Source: Serinibacter arcticus (lineage in GTDB: Bacteria > Actinomycetota > Actinomycetes > Actinomycetales > Beutenbergiaceae). From it: DNA of 64,000 nucleotides. The notes under the pieces were generated by a model. That model was not told where the DNA came from and did no database searches. It was given only the letters and a program-made list of their open reading frames with translations. How positions within the stretch are numbered: position 1 is the first letter of the stretch; each line of letters begins with the position of its first letter. A program made the position numbers and the translations under genes. The DNA lies in assembly GCF_004786095.1 (NCBI RefSeq), contig NZ_RHPJ01000002.1, positions 186,001 through 250,000 on the forward strand, read 5' to 3'. Shown piece after piece: positions 16,929-25,561 of this stretch.

Positions 16929-18068
16929 GTGACGGCGCAGACCCCTCCCCTCACCCTGGTCGCGGACGGCGTCGTGCGGGGGGCCACGGTGACCGGCCCC
17001 GCCTGGGTCCAGGTCGCCGCTGGACGCATCGCGGCGGTCGGGGAGGGTCCGGCTCCGGATGCGCTCGGCGAGACGGTACGGGTCGAGGGAGTGCTCGCCC
17101 CCGGGTTCGTCGACATCCACCACCACGGCGCCAGGGGTCACGACTACGGCGTGGGGTCGGTCGACGACGCCCTCGCCGTCGTCGAGCACCACCACGGCCG
17201 GGGTTCGACCACGCTCGTCGCCTCGCTCGCCACGCTGCCGCTCGACGTGCTGGAGCAGCGGCTCGACATCCTCGGCGGACTGGCTGCGGCCGGCCACCTC
17301 GCGGGGATCCACCTCGAGGGTCCCTACCTCGACGCCGGTCACCGGGGGTGTCACGCCCCTGAGCTGCTGCGCCACCCGTCGGTGCCCGAGCTGCGGCGGC
17401 TCGTGGCAGCCGCGCGTGGATCGCTGCGCATGGTGACCCTCGCCCCCGAGCTGCCGGGCGCCCAGGACGCCATCCGCTACCTCGTGGGCGAGGGCGTCAC
17501 GGTCGCCGTCGGCCACACCTCCTGCACCGCGGAGCAGGCCCGGGCGGCCTTCGACGCGGGCGCGACGGTGCTCACCCACGCCTTCAACGGCATGCCGTCC
17601 CTGCACCACCGCGAGCCCGGGCCGCTCGGCGCGGCCCTGTTCGACGAGCGCATCACGATCGAGCTCATCCTCGACGGCCACCACGTCGCCCCCGAGCCGG
17701 CACGGCTGCTCGCCACCGTGGCGCCGCACCGGCTGGCGCTGATCTCCGACGCCATGGCGGCCACGGGGATGGGCGACGGCGCGTACACGATCGGTGGCAC
17801 CGCCGTCGTCGTGGCGGACTCCGTCGCACGCGCATCCTCGAACGGCTCGCTCGCCGGCAGCACGATCGCCGTGGCCGACGCCGTCACCGCGGCCGTGCAG
17901 GTGCTCGGCATGGACGTGGCCGCCACCGTCGCCTCCGCGTCGACGATTCCGGCCAGGGCGCTCGGCCTGGCGGAGCCGAGGATCGCCACGGGCGAGGTGG
18001 CCGACCTCGTCGTCGTCGCCGACGCCCGGGTCACCCGCGTCGTGCGCGGTGGGCGGTTCCTCGCGTGA
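16929..18068 (+). CDS. nagA: N-acetylhexosamine-6-phosphate deacetylase (NagA/AgaA)
   Basis: A 379-residue amidohydrolase that would deacetylate GalNAc-6-phosphate or GlcNAc-6-phosphate in the cytoplasm. Metal and active-site motifs are visible: HHHG (64-67), HLEGPYL with Glu130, His196 in GHT, His217 in THAFNGM, and the catalytic Asp274 in ISDAMAATG. GTG 16929 starts 4 bp after agaS. The longer in-frame extension runs through agaS and is not real. Next to agaS it most likely acts as AgaA. The overlap GTGA at its end couples it to the LLM oxidoreductase. Confidence 0.9.
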   Translation: MTAQTPPLTLVADGVVRGATVTGPAWVQVAAGRIAAVGEGPAPDALGETVRVEGVLAPGFVDIHHHGARGHDYGVGSVDDALAVVEHHHGRGSTTLVASLATLPLDVLEQRLDILGGLAAAGHLAGIHLEGPYLDAGHRGCHAPELLRHPSVPELRRLVAAARGSLRMVTLAPELPGAQDAIRYLVGEGVTVAVGHTSCTAEQARAAFDAGATVLTHAFNGMPSLHHREPGPLGAALFDERITIELILDGHHVAPEPARLLATVAPHRLALISDAMAATGMGDGAYTIGGTAVVVADSVARASSNGSLAGSTIAVADAVTAAVQVLGMDVAATVASASTIPARALGLAEPRIATGEVADLVVVADARVTRVVRGGRFLA

Positions 18069-18958
18069 CGGAGCAGCTGCCCGTGGACGGCGGGGCCGCC
18101 GTGCTGGCCGTCGTCGCCACGCCCGAGCTGCCGACCCGTGAGCTCCTGGCGGTCGCCAGGGCGGCCGAGGAGTCCGGACTGGGCGAGCTGTGGCTCTGGG
18201 AGGACGTCTACCGGCAGTCCGCCGTCGCCCAGGCCGGTGCCGTTCTCGGCGCGACGGAGCGGCTGCGGATCGGCCTCGGCGTGATGCCCGCACCGCTGCG
18301 GCACGTGGTGCTCGCGGCGATGGACGTCGCGACCCTCGTGGAGATGTTCCCCGGGCGGCTGACGCCGGGGATCGGGCACGGGGTGCAGAGCTGGATGGAG
18401 GAGATCGGCGCGAGGGCCGCCTCGCCGCTCACCCTCCTGCGCGAGTACTCCCAGGCGCTGCGTCCACTCCTGCACGGGGAGGCGGTCACGAGCGACGGCC
18501 GCTACGTCCACCTCGGGGATGCCCGGCTCGTCTGGCCCCCCGCCTCGGCGCCGCCCCTCTACGTCGGCGCCCACGGTCCCCGGACACTCCGCCTGGCGGG
18601 CGAGGTCGGGGACGGCGTGATCTTCCAGCTGGGGGTGTCTCCCGACGACGCCCGCAGCGCGCTCGTCACGGTGGGCGAGGGGCGTGCCGTGCGAGGTCAC
18701 GACGGATGGTTCGGCGTGTGCGCCTACGTCGGCGTCGACGCCGACCTGCGCGCCGAGGGAGCCGCCGCGACGGCCGCGCACCTGCAGCGGTGGGTCGACG
18801 CCGGCGCGACGACCGTCGCCGTCGTCCCCGTCACCCCGGACGGCGAGCCCGACATGTCCGACGCCGCGGGAACGGCCGCCTGGCTGGGCGCCGAGGTCCG
18901 ACCGCTGCTGGCCGGAGACTCCCTCCGCTCCTCGAGCACGAGGGACGAACGATCGTGA
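18065..18958 (+). CDS. LLM-class (luciferase-like) flavin-dependent oxidoreductase
   Basis: A 297-residue protein of the bacterial luciferase/F420 reductase superfamily. The strand-helix LLM pattern is seen: AARAAEESGLGELWLWED, then GAVLGATERLRIGLGVMP, PLYVGAHGPRTLRLAGEVGD (split as PLYVGAHGP and LRLAGEVGDGVI), typical of F420- or FMN-dependent members. GTG 18065 overlaps the nagA stop and the gene ends in a GTGA overlap with the DUF4832 gene, so it is firmly inside the sugar operon. Its substrate is unknown. A coenzyme F420-dependent sugar dehydrogenase is one possibility given the context, but this is inference. Confidence 0.85.
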   Translation: MTEQLPVDGGAAVLAVVATPELPTRELLAVARAAEESGLGELWLWEDVYRQSAVAQAGAVLGATERLRIGLGVMPAPLRHVVLAAMDVATLVEMFPGRLTPGIGHGVQSWMEEIGARAASPLTLLREYSQALRPLLHGEAVTSDGRYVHLGDARLVWPPASAPPLYVGAHGPRTLRLAGEVGDGVIFQLGVSPDDARSALVTVGEGRAVRGHDGWFGVCAYVGVDADLRAEGAAATAAHLQRWVDAGATTVAVVPVTPDGEPDMSDAAGTAAWLGAEVRPLLAGDSLRSSSTRDERS

Positions 18959-20802
18959 GAGTGGCTCAGGACCTGGACTTCACCGAGGACCCGGTGGACG
19001 TCCCCAACCCCGACCGCGGTCCCTACCGCGGGCGCTGGCAGTGGGTGGAGACCCGCTTCGGCGCGACGCCGGAGGTGGACCACCGGGTGCCGGTCGCGCC
19101 GCGGACGCCGACGTTCCACGGCGCGACGCTCGTCGCGCCCGGTGTCGTGGGGGTCGTCGAGGGCGACGACCTCGAACCGACCGAGTTCTTCGACGGGCAC
19201 GACCGCAGCCCGCTCTACCTCGGGGGCACCGGCGTCAGCGCTGCACCGTCCGTCTCCTTCCTGGGCTTCGACCTGTGCCACTTCTCCTCCAACGCCTTCC
19301 TGAGCCGGGCGGACGGACGGGCGTTCGACGCCGAGCTGACCGCCGCGGGCGGCGTGCCCACGCGCGAGATGTTCCTCGGGCGGACCGGAACCACGGCCCC
19401 CCTGACCTCCTACGCCCTCGACGTCGTGCGGCGCACGCTCCAACGGGTGCGCGACGGCGCGGGCACCGCGCTGGTGAAGCTCTCCTACGACGGCAACGGC
19501 TTCAACTTCGTCGAGGGCGGCGCGGACGAGCACCTCATCTGCGGTCCTGAACCGACGCACGTCACACCGAACAACCCCTCCGCCACGTGCGACGTCCCCG
19601 GGCACGAGGACAAGTCCTGGATCGAGCTCCACCTGTGGCAGCTCGCGCCCGTCCTGCACGAGTACGAGGACGTCATCACCTGCGTCAAGACGGGGATGCT
19701 CGGACCGTGGGGCGAGCAGCACTCCTCGCCGTGCGCGCAGGACCCCGCCGCCTACGCGAGCCTCCTCGACGCCTACCTCGCCGCGGTGCCCGCGAGCCGC
19801 CCCCTCCTCACCCACGTGGGCGGCTACCTGGCCTGGTACAACGCGACCCACGGCACCCGGCACACCTTCCACGACCTCGACCAGCTGCCGGTCCCCGAGC
19901 CCGGGAGCCCCGAGTCCAGGTTCGGCCACTTCCACGACAGCTACGCCGCGGGCCACGAGCCCGGCGGCGGGTGGACCGACCACGGGTCGCTGTCCGAGGG
20001 CGCCGAGATGCTCGTCGGACCCGGCGCCGAGACGGGGTACGACCGCCACGGTGTCGTGTCCTGGGTGGGGCGGCAGGGAAGCGTCGTGCAGGGCGAGGGC
20101 GGCCTGGCGCCGAACGTCTTCTCGCGCCTGCCGGGCGCGATCATCGAGGCGCAGCGCCTCGGCACGACCCTGCTCAACATGCGCCACGGCGCGTACAGCA
20201 CGTGGAACGACGTCGAGTACACCGAGGAGACGGTGACCGCCCCCGTCACGTTCCCCGGGCGCCACGACGGGGGCGAGCCACCGTTCTCGGGGCGCACCGC
20301 ACGCGCCGTGTTCGACCCCGTGTACGCGGGACGGACCGGGCTGGAGTTCATGCGCGACCGTCTCGGCTACCGCCTGGTGCTGCGCTCGTCCGAGCTGACC
20401 GACGTCGTCGACCCCCGCACGGGTGTCCTCGAGTGCTCCGGCCACGTGCAGAACGTGGGCTTCGGCGGCGTCGTCAACCGCAAGCAGGTGGTGGTCGTGC
20501 TGCGGGCCGTCGACGGGTCCGCGTGCGTCACCGCCCCGACGGACCTGGACGTGCGCGACTGGCGCCCGGCTCCCGACGGGGACAACCGGCCGGGCAACAC
20601 CGACGCCTGGCACGCCTACCGGGTCCCGGTCGGCATGGCGGCGTTCGGCGCGGTCGCGCCGGGCGACTACGACGTCCACCTGCGCATCGCCGACCCGAAG
20701 GAGACCACCGCGCACCGCCGCGGCCTCCGGTTCGCGAACCGCGGCACCTGGGTCGCCGAGCTGGGCGCCAACCGCGTCGGACGCGTGACGGTCCGCGCGT
20801 GA
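18955..20802 (+). CDS. DUF4874/DUF4832-domain protein, cytosolic
   Basis: A 615-residue protein without a signal peptide. NPDRGPYRGRWQW near the N terminus marks the DUF4874-like domain, which resembles a glycoside-hydrolase-type barrel. The middle contains YDGNGFNF and GMLGPWGEQHSS, and the C-terminal part (about residues 400-615) matches DUF4832 and ends in a beta-sandwich with DYDVHLRIADPKE. GTG 18955 sits in a GTGA overlap. The enzymatic activity of this family is undefined; association with sugar operons suggests a carbohydrate-active protein. A secreted relative is encoded at 33552-35486. Confidence 0.8.
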   Translation: MRVAQDLDFTEDPVDVPNPDRGPYRGRWQWVETRFGATPEVDHRVPVAPRTPTFHGATLVAPGVVGVVEGDDLEPTEFFDGHDRSPLYLGGTGVSAAPSVSFLGFDLCHFSSNAFLSRADGRAFDAELTAAGGVPTREMFLGRTGTTAPLTSYALDVVRRTLQRVRDGAGTALVKLSYDGNGFNFVEGGADEHLICGPEPTHVTPNNPSATCDVPGHEDKSWIELHLWQLAPVLHEYEDVITCVKTGMLGPWGEQHSSPCAQDPAAYASLLDAYLAAVPASRPLLTHVGGYLAWYNATHGTRHTFHDLDQLPVPEPGSPESRFGHFHDSYAAGHEPGGGWTDHGSLSEGAEMLVGPGAETGYDRHGVVSWVGRQGSVVQGEGGLAPNVFSRLPGAIIEAQRLGTTLLNMRHGAYSTWNDVEYTEETVTAPVTFPGRHDGGEPPFSGRTARAVFDPVYAGRTGLEFMRDRLGYRLVLRSSELTDVVDPRTGVLECSGHVQNVGFGGVVNRKQVVVVLRAVDGSACVTAPTDLDVRDWRPAPDGDNRPGNTDAWHAYRVPVGMAAFGAVAPGDYDVHLRIADPKETTAHRRGLRFANRGTWVAELGANRVGRVTVRA

Positions 20803-22079
20803 CGGCGGAGACGACGGAGGACGCCTACGGCGGCCGCCGGGCCGTGCGGCGCAACGCGTTCCTGTTCTTCCTGGACGGTGTGACGTTCCAGCCCTCGCTG
20901 GCGCTCATCTCGATGGCGGCGGTGGTCCCGCTGCTCCTGGAGCACCTGGGGGCGTCCACGGCGCAGTTCGCGATCGCCACGAGCGTCGTCTCCGTCGGCA
21001 CGTTCATCTCGCAGCCGTACTTCGTGTCCCTGTGCTCGAGGTCGCGCCGGATGGGGAAGACGTTCGCGCGCGTGCTGCTGCTGCAGCGGTTCCTGTTCCT
21101 CGCCTTCGTCCTGGCCATGCCGCTCCTGGCCTCGCACCACGGCCTCATGACCTGGGTCTTCCTGGCGTCCTGGACGATCTTCAACGTGCTGGCCGGGTCG
21201 GGCACGCTGTTCAACGTGCCGCTGGTGCTCAAGCTGCTGCCGCCGCGCAAGCGTGCCGGCCTGCGAGGGGTGGGGATGGCGGGCGGGAGCATCATCGCGC
21301 TCGCGGCGACGGCGCTGATCCCGATCACGATCGCGCGCATCCCCTTCCCCGGCAGCTACATGGTGCTGTTCGGGATCGGGCTGGTGTTCCTGTTCGCCAA
21401 CGCGGCGGGGTTCTGGTTCATGGACGAGCGCGACGACGTGGAGCCTCGCGTGCCGATGAAGGTCTCGGAGTACCTCAGGGACGTCCCCGGCACGCTGCGG
21501 CACGACGCGACCTTCCGCGCGATGGTGACGTCGTGCGTCTTCCTGGTGGTGGCGAACTCGCTGCTGCCCTTCTACACGCTGCACGCGATCCGGACCTTCG
21601 CGGCCGGCGAGGACTACGTGGCGCTGCTCGCGTCGCTGGCGATCGTCACGGGCGTCGCGGTCAACCTCACGTTCGGGTTCATCATCGACCGCCGGGGGCC
21701 GGTGGCGCTCTCCCCGATCGCGGCCGTCGCCGCGACCGCCGCCGGGGTGGTGGGGCTGGTCGGTCACTCGCTCGCGGCCCTGTCCGTCGCATGGGTGCTC
21801 GCGAACGTCGCCAGCGCCTGCTACATGAAGACCACGATGCTCATGCTCGGCGACGTCAGCCCGAGCGGCAAGGCACCGTCCTACGTCGGCATCCTGTTCT
21901 CGATCTCGATGCTCGTCTCCGGCGTCGTGGTCCTCGCCCTGGCACCGCTGCTCGACGCGATCGGGTTCACGGCGCTCTTCGTCATCGTGGGCGGCTGCGG
22001 TGCCGTGGCCTGGTTCTGGAACGCGCGCGTGTTCCAGCCGCGGCTGGCGCGCTCCCGTCAGGCTTCGCCGACCCACTGA
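20799..22079 (+). CDS. MFS-family transporter
   Basis: A 426-residue integral membrane protein with about 12 hydrophobic segments in two halves, beginning NAFLFFLDGVTFQPSLALIS. The usual basic loop SLCSRSRRMGK follows helix 2, and FIIDRRGPVAL occupies the matching place in the second half. GTG 20799 overlaps the preceding stop, making it the last gene of the operon. It may import a free sugar or export a product. Substrate unknown. The next gene is convergent, 10 bp away, with no obvious terminator. Confidence 0.88.
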   Translation: MTAETTEDAYGGRRAVRRNAFLFFLDGVTFQPSLALISMAAVVPLLLEHLGASTAQFAIATSVVSVGTFISQPYFVSLCSRSRRMGKTFARVLLLQRFLFLAFVLAMPLLASHHGLMTWVFLASWTIFNVLAGSGTLFNVPLVLKLLPPRKRAGLRGVGMAGGSIIALAATALIPITIARIPFPGSYMVLFGIGLVFLFANAAGFWFMDERDDVEPRVPMKVSEYLRDVPGTLRHDATFRAMVTSCVFLVVANSLLPFYTLHAIRTFAAGEDYVALLASLAIVTGVAVNLTFGFIIDRRGPVALSPIAAVAATAAGVVGLVGHSLAALSVAWVLANVASACYMKTTMLMLGDVSPSGKAPSYVGILFSISMLVSGVVVLALAPLLDAIGFTALFVIVGGCGAVAWFWNARVFQPRLARSRQASPTH

Positions 22080-22089
22080 CGCGGCGCGC

Positions 22090-23157
22090 TCACCCGCCCG
22101 CTGCGCGCAGCGCCGGGATCAGCCGGCGGGCGTTGTCCCCGACCACGTCAGCCACGTGCTCGGCCGACAGGTCGAGGGCGGAGATGCGCCAGCGCCCGGT
22201 TCCCGGCGGATCCTCGGGTCCGTAGGCGAAGTGCTCGTCGGCGGTGGCCAGGAAGCGGTAGTAGGTCGCGTAGGCCTCGGCGCTGGGGGGTGCGACGTCC
22301 GTGCCCAGGAGAAGACGTCCAGGGTGGTCCTCGATGAGCCGCTTGGCCCGGCGGGGCTGACGACCCAGCTCGGCGATGCGCGCGGCGATGTCGCCGTTGA
22401 AGTTCGGGTACGTGCGGAGCATCCGGTCGACCCAGTCCAGGTCCTCGGCGACGCAGCCGACGTGGGCCCCGATGAACGTCACGTCGGGGTTGGTCGCGAC
22501 GGCGGTCTCCAGCGCCTCCAGGAGGCGGGCCATGGTCGGGAACCCCGGACCCAGGAAGTGCCAGTCGGGGTGCTGCAGCAGTTCCTCGACGCGCTCGTTG
22601 TGACGGTCCAGCGGGGTGAAGAACGCGGCAGGGTCGGCCGTGTGGACCGTGACGGGGAGGTTGCCCTCCGCCGCGGCCCGCCACATGCCCTCGAGGCGGG
22701 GGTCGTCCAGGAGCACGCGTTCGCCCCGTTCGTCCTCGAGGCGCAGCCCGATGTCCTTCCACAGCTTGAGCCCGGTGGCTCCACGGGCGGCGGAGTCGGC
22801 GACGGACGCGGCGATCCTGTCGGGCCAGCCGGGCGTCGCGGTCTCGCTCCAGTCGACGCGGCAGAAGGTGGCGAACCGGCCGGGGTGCGCGCGGTCGTAG
22901 CGGTCGAGGTTGGTCTCGAGCTCGTCGGTCCAGCACCCGTCGAGGTTGACGATCGTGGCGACGTTGCGCTCGTCCATGACGCCGATGAGCGCCTCGACGT
23001 CATCGACCCGCCACTCGCCCGTGTGCCAGCGGCCCAGGTGGTTGTGCGCGTCCACCGCCGGGGTCGAGCAGCGCAGCACCTCGGTCTCGGTCGTCGCGAT
23101 CATCGGACGCGGCGCGAAGTCGCGCAGGCGGAGGTCGGTGAGATCCGGGGCGGTCAT
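22090..23157 (-). CDS. Amidohydrolase-family (TIM-barrel) protein
   Basis: A 355-residue metal-dependent hydrolase or decarboxylase of the amidohydrolase_2 type. The metal motif DAHNHLGRW (residues 36-44) opens the barrel. ATGLKLWKDIGL carries the strand-3 Lys, later strands show TVHTADPAAFF and FIGAHVGC, and LLLGTDVAPP provides the catalytic Asp. It is the last gene of the long minus-strand operon that begins at 31863. Related proteins act on lactones or aromatic acids; here a sugar-lactone or similar substrate is a guess from context. Confidence 0.82.
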   Translation of the reverse strand: MTAPDLTDLRLRDFAPRPMIATTETEVLRCSTPAVDAHNHLGRWHTGEWRVDDVEALIGVMDERNVATIVNLDGCWTDELETNLDRYDRAHPGRFATFCRVDWSETATPGWPDRIAASVADSAARGATGLKLWKDIGLRLEDERGERVLLDDPRLEGMWRAAAEGNLPVTVHTADPAAFFTPLDRHNERVEELLQHPDWHFLGPGFPTMARLLEALETAVATNPDVTFIGAHVGCVAEDLDWVDRMLRTYPNFNGDIAARIAELGRQPRRAKRLIEDHPGRLLLGTDVAPPSAEAYATYYRFLATADEHFAYGPEDPPGTGRWRISALDLSAEHVADVVGDNARRLIPALRAAGG

Positions 23158-23184
23158 CGTGGACTCCTTCGCGGTGCGACCGGC

Positions 23185-23970
23185 TCAGGCGAGGACGACG
23201 GGACAGCCGGCGGCCCGCAGCTGCGCGACGGACTCGTCGTCCGCCTCGCTGTCCGTGATGACGCCCGCGACGTCGGTGGGCTTGCAGATCAGCGCGAAGG
23301 CGGTGCTCGCGAACTTCGTGTGGTCCGCCACGACGTAGGACTGCACCGACTTCTCGAGGATCGCGGCGCTGATCTCGGCCTCCGCCTCGAACTCGGTGAA
23401 GAACCCCCGGGCGGGGTTGATGGCGTTGACGCCGAGGAAGAAGACGTCGACGTTGATGAGGGGGAGGGCCGCCTTCGCCAGCGGACCGACCAGCTCGTAC
23501 GAGCGCGCGATGGCCGCACCGCCCGTGAGGACGACGCGGAGCTCGGGCCGCACGATGAGGTCGTTGGCGATGTTGATCGCGTTGGTGACCACGGTGGTGA
23601 CCTTCTCGGCGAACTCGGGGTCGGAGGAGGCGCGGACGCCGAGCTCCTGGGCGATCTGCGTCGTCGTCGTCCCCCCGCTGAAGGCGACCGTCTGCCCGGG
23701 CTTGACCATCGCCGTCGCGGCGCGGGCGATGGCGAGCTTCTCGTGGGACATCAGGGCCGCGCGATAGCGGAGCGGGAGGTCGCCGGAGATGGGTGCGGCG
23801 CGGGCGCCACCACGGGTGCGGATGACGACCATCTGGTGCGCCAGGGCGTCCAGGTCACGGCGCGCCGTGGCGGGGGAGACGCCGAACTGCTCGATGACCT
23901 GCTCGACGCTGATCGTCCCCTGCTGAGCCACCCACGAGGCGATGCTCAGGTGTCGGTCCTCGATCTTCAT
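23185..23970 (-). CDS. DeoR-family transcriptional regulator
   Basis: A 261-residue repressor. The N-terminal winged helix reads RHLSIASWVAQQGTISVEQV, SPATARRDLDALAHQ and RTRGGAR (residues 5-57). The C-terminal DeoRC sensor domain has FSGGTTTTQIAQELG and YVVADHTKFASTAF, the latter conserved in sugar-phosphate sensors such as AgaR and GlpR. ATG 23970 overlaps the stop of the histidine phosphatase (ATGA). A longer in-frame start would extend into that gene and lacks support. As part of the operon it may autoregulate it, sensing a phosphosugar such as GalN-6-P or tagatose-6-P (inference). Confidence 0.9.
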   Translation of the reverse strand: MKIEDRHLSIASWVAQQGTISVEQVIEQFGVSPATARRDLDALAHQMVVIRTRGGARAAPISGDLPLRYRAALMSHEKLAIARAATAMVKPGQTVAFSGGTTTTQIAQELGVRASSDPEFAEKVTTVVTNAINIANDLIVRPELRVVLTGGAAIARSYELVGPLAKAALPLINVDVFFLGVNAINPARGFFTEFEAEAEISAAILEKSVQSYVVADHTKFASTAFALICKPTDVAGVITDSEADDESVAQLRAAGCPVVLA

Positions 23971-24566
23971 CGCCTGTGAGCCCGTTCGCTGGTCGTTGTT
24001 CCTGAAGGATGCACGATGGTGCGCCACGCGCCCGGTTCGCCCTCGATCACGGCGATCGCACCGTTGGGCAGGCTACCCGGATCCTCGCCGGTGAGGTGGC
24101 CGACGACGAGCCGCAGGGTGGTTCCGTGCGTGACGAGAACGCCGTCGAGACCGAGGTGCGCCAGGGCGACCGCGTCCAGCCCGCGCAGCGCGCGGTCGAG
24201 GACCGCCTCGACGGACTCCCCGCCCGGGTACTCGCGCGTCGGCCACCGCGTCCGCGCCTCCTCGATCAGCATCCCCTCGGCGACGCCGAACCCGCGCTCG
24301 CGCAGATCGGCGTGCTGCAGGTCGTGGGGAACCAGGCCGAGGTGCTCGCCCACGATCAGCGCCGTCTGCATCGCGCGCGGCGACGTCGAGGACGTCAGCC
24401 AGCTCCACTCCGCGCCCAGCGCCGCACCGAGGCGCCGCAGGTGCTCGGCGGCCTCGCGGGCCTGGGTGCGACCGACCTCGTTGAGGTCGAGGCCCTCCCA
24501 CCCCTGGTAGCGCCGCTGGATGTTCCAGTCGGTCTGCCCGTGCCGGACCAGCGCGAGTCTCCTCAC
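23967..24566 (-). CDS. Histidine phosphatase (phosphoglycerate-mutase-like)
   Basis: A 199-residue phosphatase. LALVRHGQTDWNIQ (residues 4-17) contains the catalytic RHG and LVTHGTTLRLV the second His. Glu lies in the LRERGFG segment. GTG 24566 overlaps the stop of the ROK kinase, so it is coupled to it. It may dephosphorylate a sugar phosphate to limit accumulation; a housekeeping mutase is less likely given its position inside a sugar operon. Confidence 0.88.
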   Translation of the reverse strand: MRRLALVRHGQTDWNIQRRYQGWEGLDLNEVGRTQAREAAEHLRRLGAALGAEWSWLTSSTSPRAMQTALIVGEHLGLVPHDLQHADLRERGFGVAEGMLIEEARTRWPTREYPGGESVEAVLDRALRGLDAVALAHLGLDGVLVTHGTTLRLVVGHLTGEDPGSLPNGAIAVIEGEPGAWRTIVHPSGTTTSERAHRR

Positions 24567-25561
24567 CCCGTCACCCCCCGCTCGGTCCCCGCTCGGGCCA
24601 GGGCCCGGCGGGCCAGGAGCGCCGAACCGAGCAGTCCGGCGTTCTCCCCGGCGCTCGCGCGAGCGAGCGCTGGGGCGGGGACGTAGGTGAGCATCGACCG
24701 CAGGCGCTCCTCCAGCGGACCGAACAGGTGCTCGCCGGCCTCGGCGAGACCACCCCCGAGGATGATCACCTCGGGCTGGATCAGGCTGACCACGTGCGAG
24801 AGGCCCAGGGCGAGCGCGTCGATCGCCGAGTCCCAGACCACCGAGGCGACCCTGTCGCCCTGGATCATGGCGTGGAGCACCTCGCGCGCACCCGCGACCT
24901 CGCGACCCGACATCCGCGAGTAGCGCCGGGCGATCGCGGCCGCCGAGGCGATCGCCTCGAGGCAGCCCTGGTTGCCGCACACGCAGGCCTCACCGCGAGG
25001 GACGACGACGGCGTGGCCGATCTCGCCCGCGTACCCGCGGGCGACGACGGGGCGGCCCTCGACGAAGACCGCGGCGGAGATGCCGGTGCCGAGCACGACC
25101 ACGACGGCGGTCCGGTGCCCCCGGCCGGCCCCCAGCTCCATCTCGGCGGTGCCGGCGGAGCGCACGTCGTGCCCGATCGCGACCGGGAGCGCCGACCGCG
25201 ACGCGCACAGCGCCGCGAAGTCGACGTCCCGCCAGCCGAGGTTCTCCGAGTACGTGGCGAAACCGGTCTCGTCGTCGACGATGCCCGGGAGGGTGAGGCC
25301 GATGGCCTCGGGGGCGGCTCCCGGCGGGGTGAGCCGACGCGAGAGCTCGACGACCGAGTCGAGAACACCCTGCGCGCTCGCGGGCCCGAACGCCGGTGAC
25401 GGGGTGCGGAGGATCGTGGCGGGCACCCCGTCGGCGTCCAGGTACGCGGCCTTGATCGTGGTCCCGCCGACGTCGAACGCGAGGACGGGCGCGCCCGGGC
25501 CGATCCCGGTGGCGGCGTGGCCGCCGGTCGCGTCGCTCGGGCGGACGGTGGTCTCAGTCAT
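24563..25561 (-). CDS. ROK-family sugar kinase
   Basis: A 332-residue ATP-dependent hexose kinase. The phosphate loop is LAFDVGGTTIKAAYLDADG (residues 28-46), the catalytic region IGHDVRSAGTAEMELG (Asp), and the ROK zinc motif CVCGNQGCLE (around residues 198-207) is complete. There is no DNA-binding domain, so this is a kinase rather than a regulator. It overlaps the Gfo/Idh gene by 8 bp and the phosphatase by 4 bp. In this operon it could phosphorylate GalNAc, galactosamine, glucose or GlcNAc released by the GH31 enzyme. NagK/GlcK are the nearest functional classes by motif. Confidence 0.9.
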   Translation of the reverse strand: MTETTVRPSDATGGHAATGIGPGAPVLAFDVGGTTIKAAYLDADGVPATILRTPSPAFGPASAQGVLDSVVELSRRLTPPGAAPEAIGLTLPGIVDDETGFATYSENLGWRDVDFAALCASRSALPVAIGHDVRSAGTAEMELGAGRGHRTAVVVVLGTGISAAVFVEGRPVVARGYAGEIGHAVVVPRGEACVCGNQGCLEAIASAAAIARRYSRMSGREVAGAREVLHAMIQGDRVASVVWDSAIDALALGLSHVVSLIQPEVIILGGGLAEAGEHLFGPLEERLRSMLTYVPAPALARASAGENAGLLGSALLARRALARAGTERGVTG

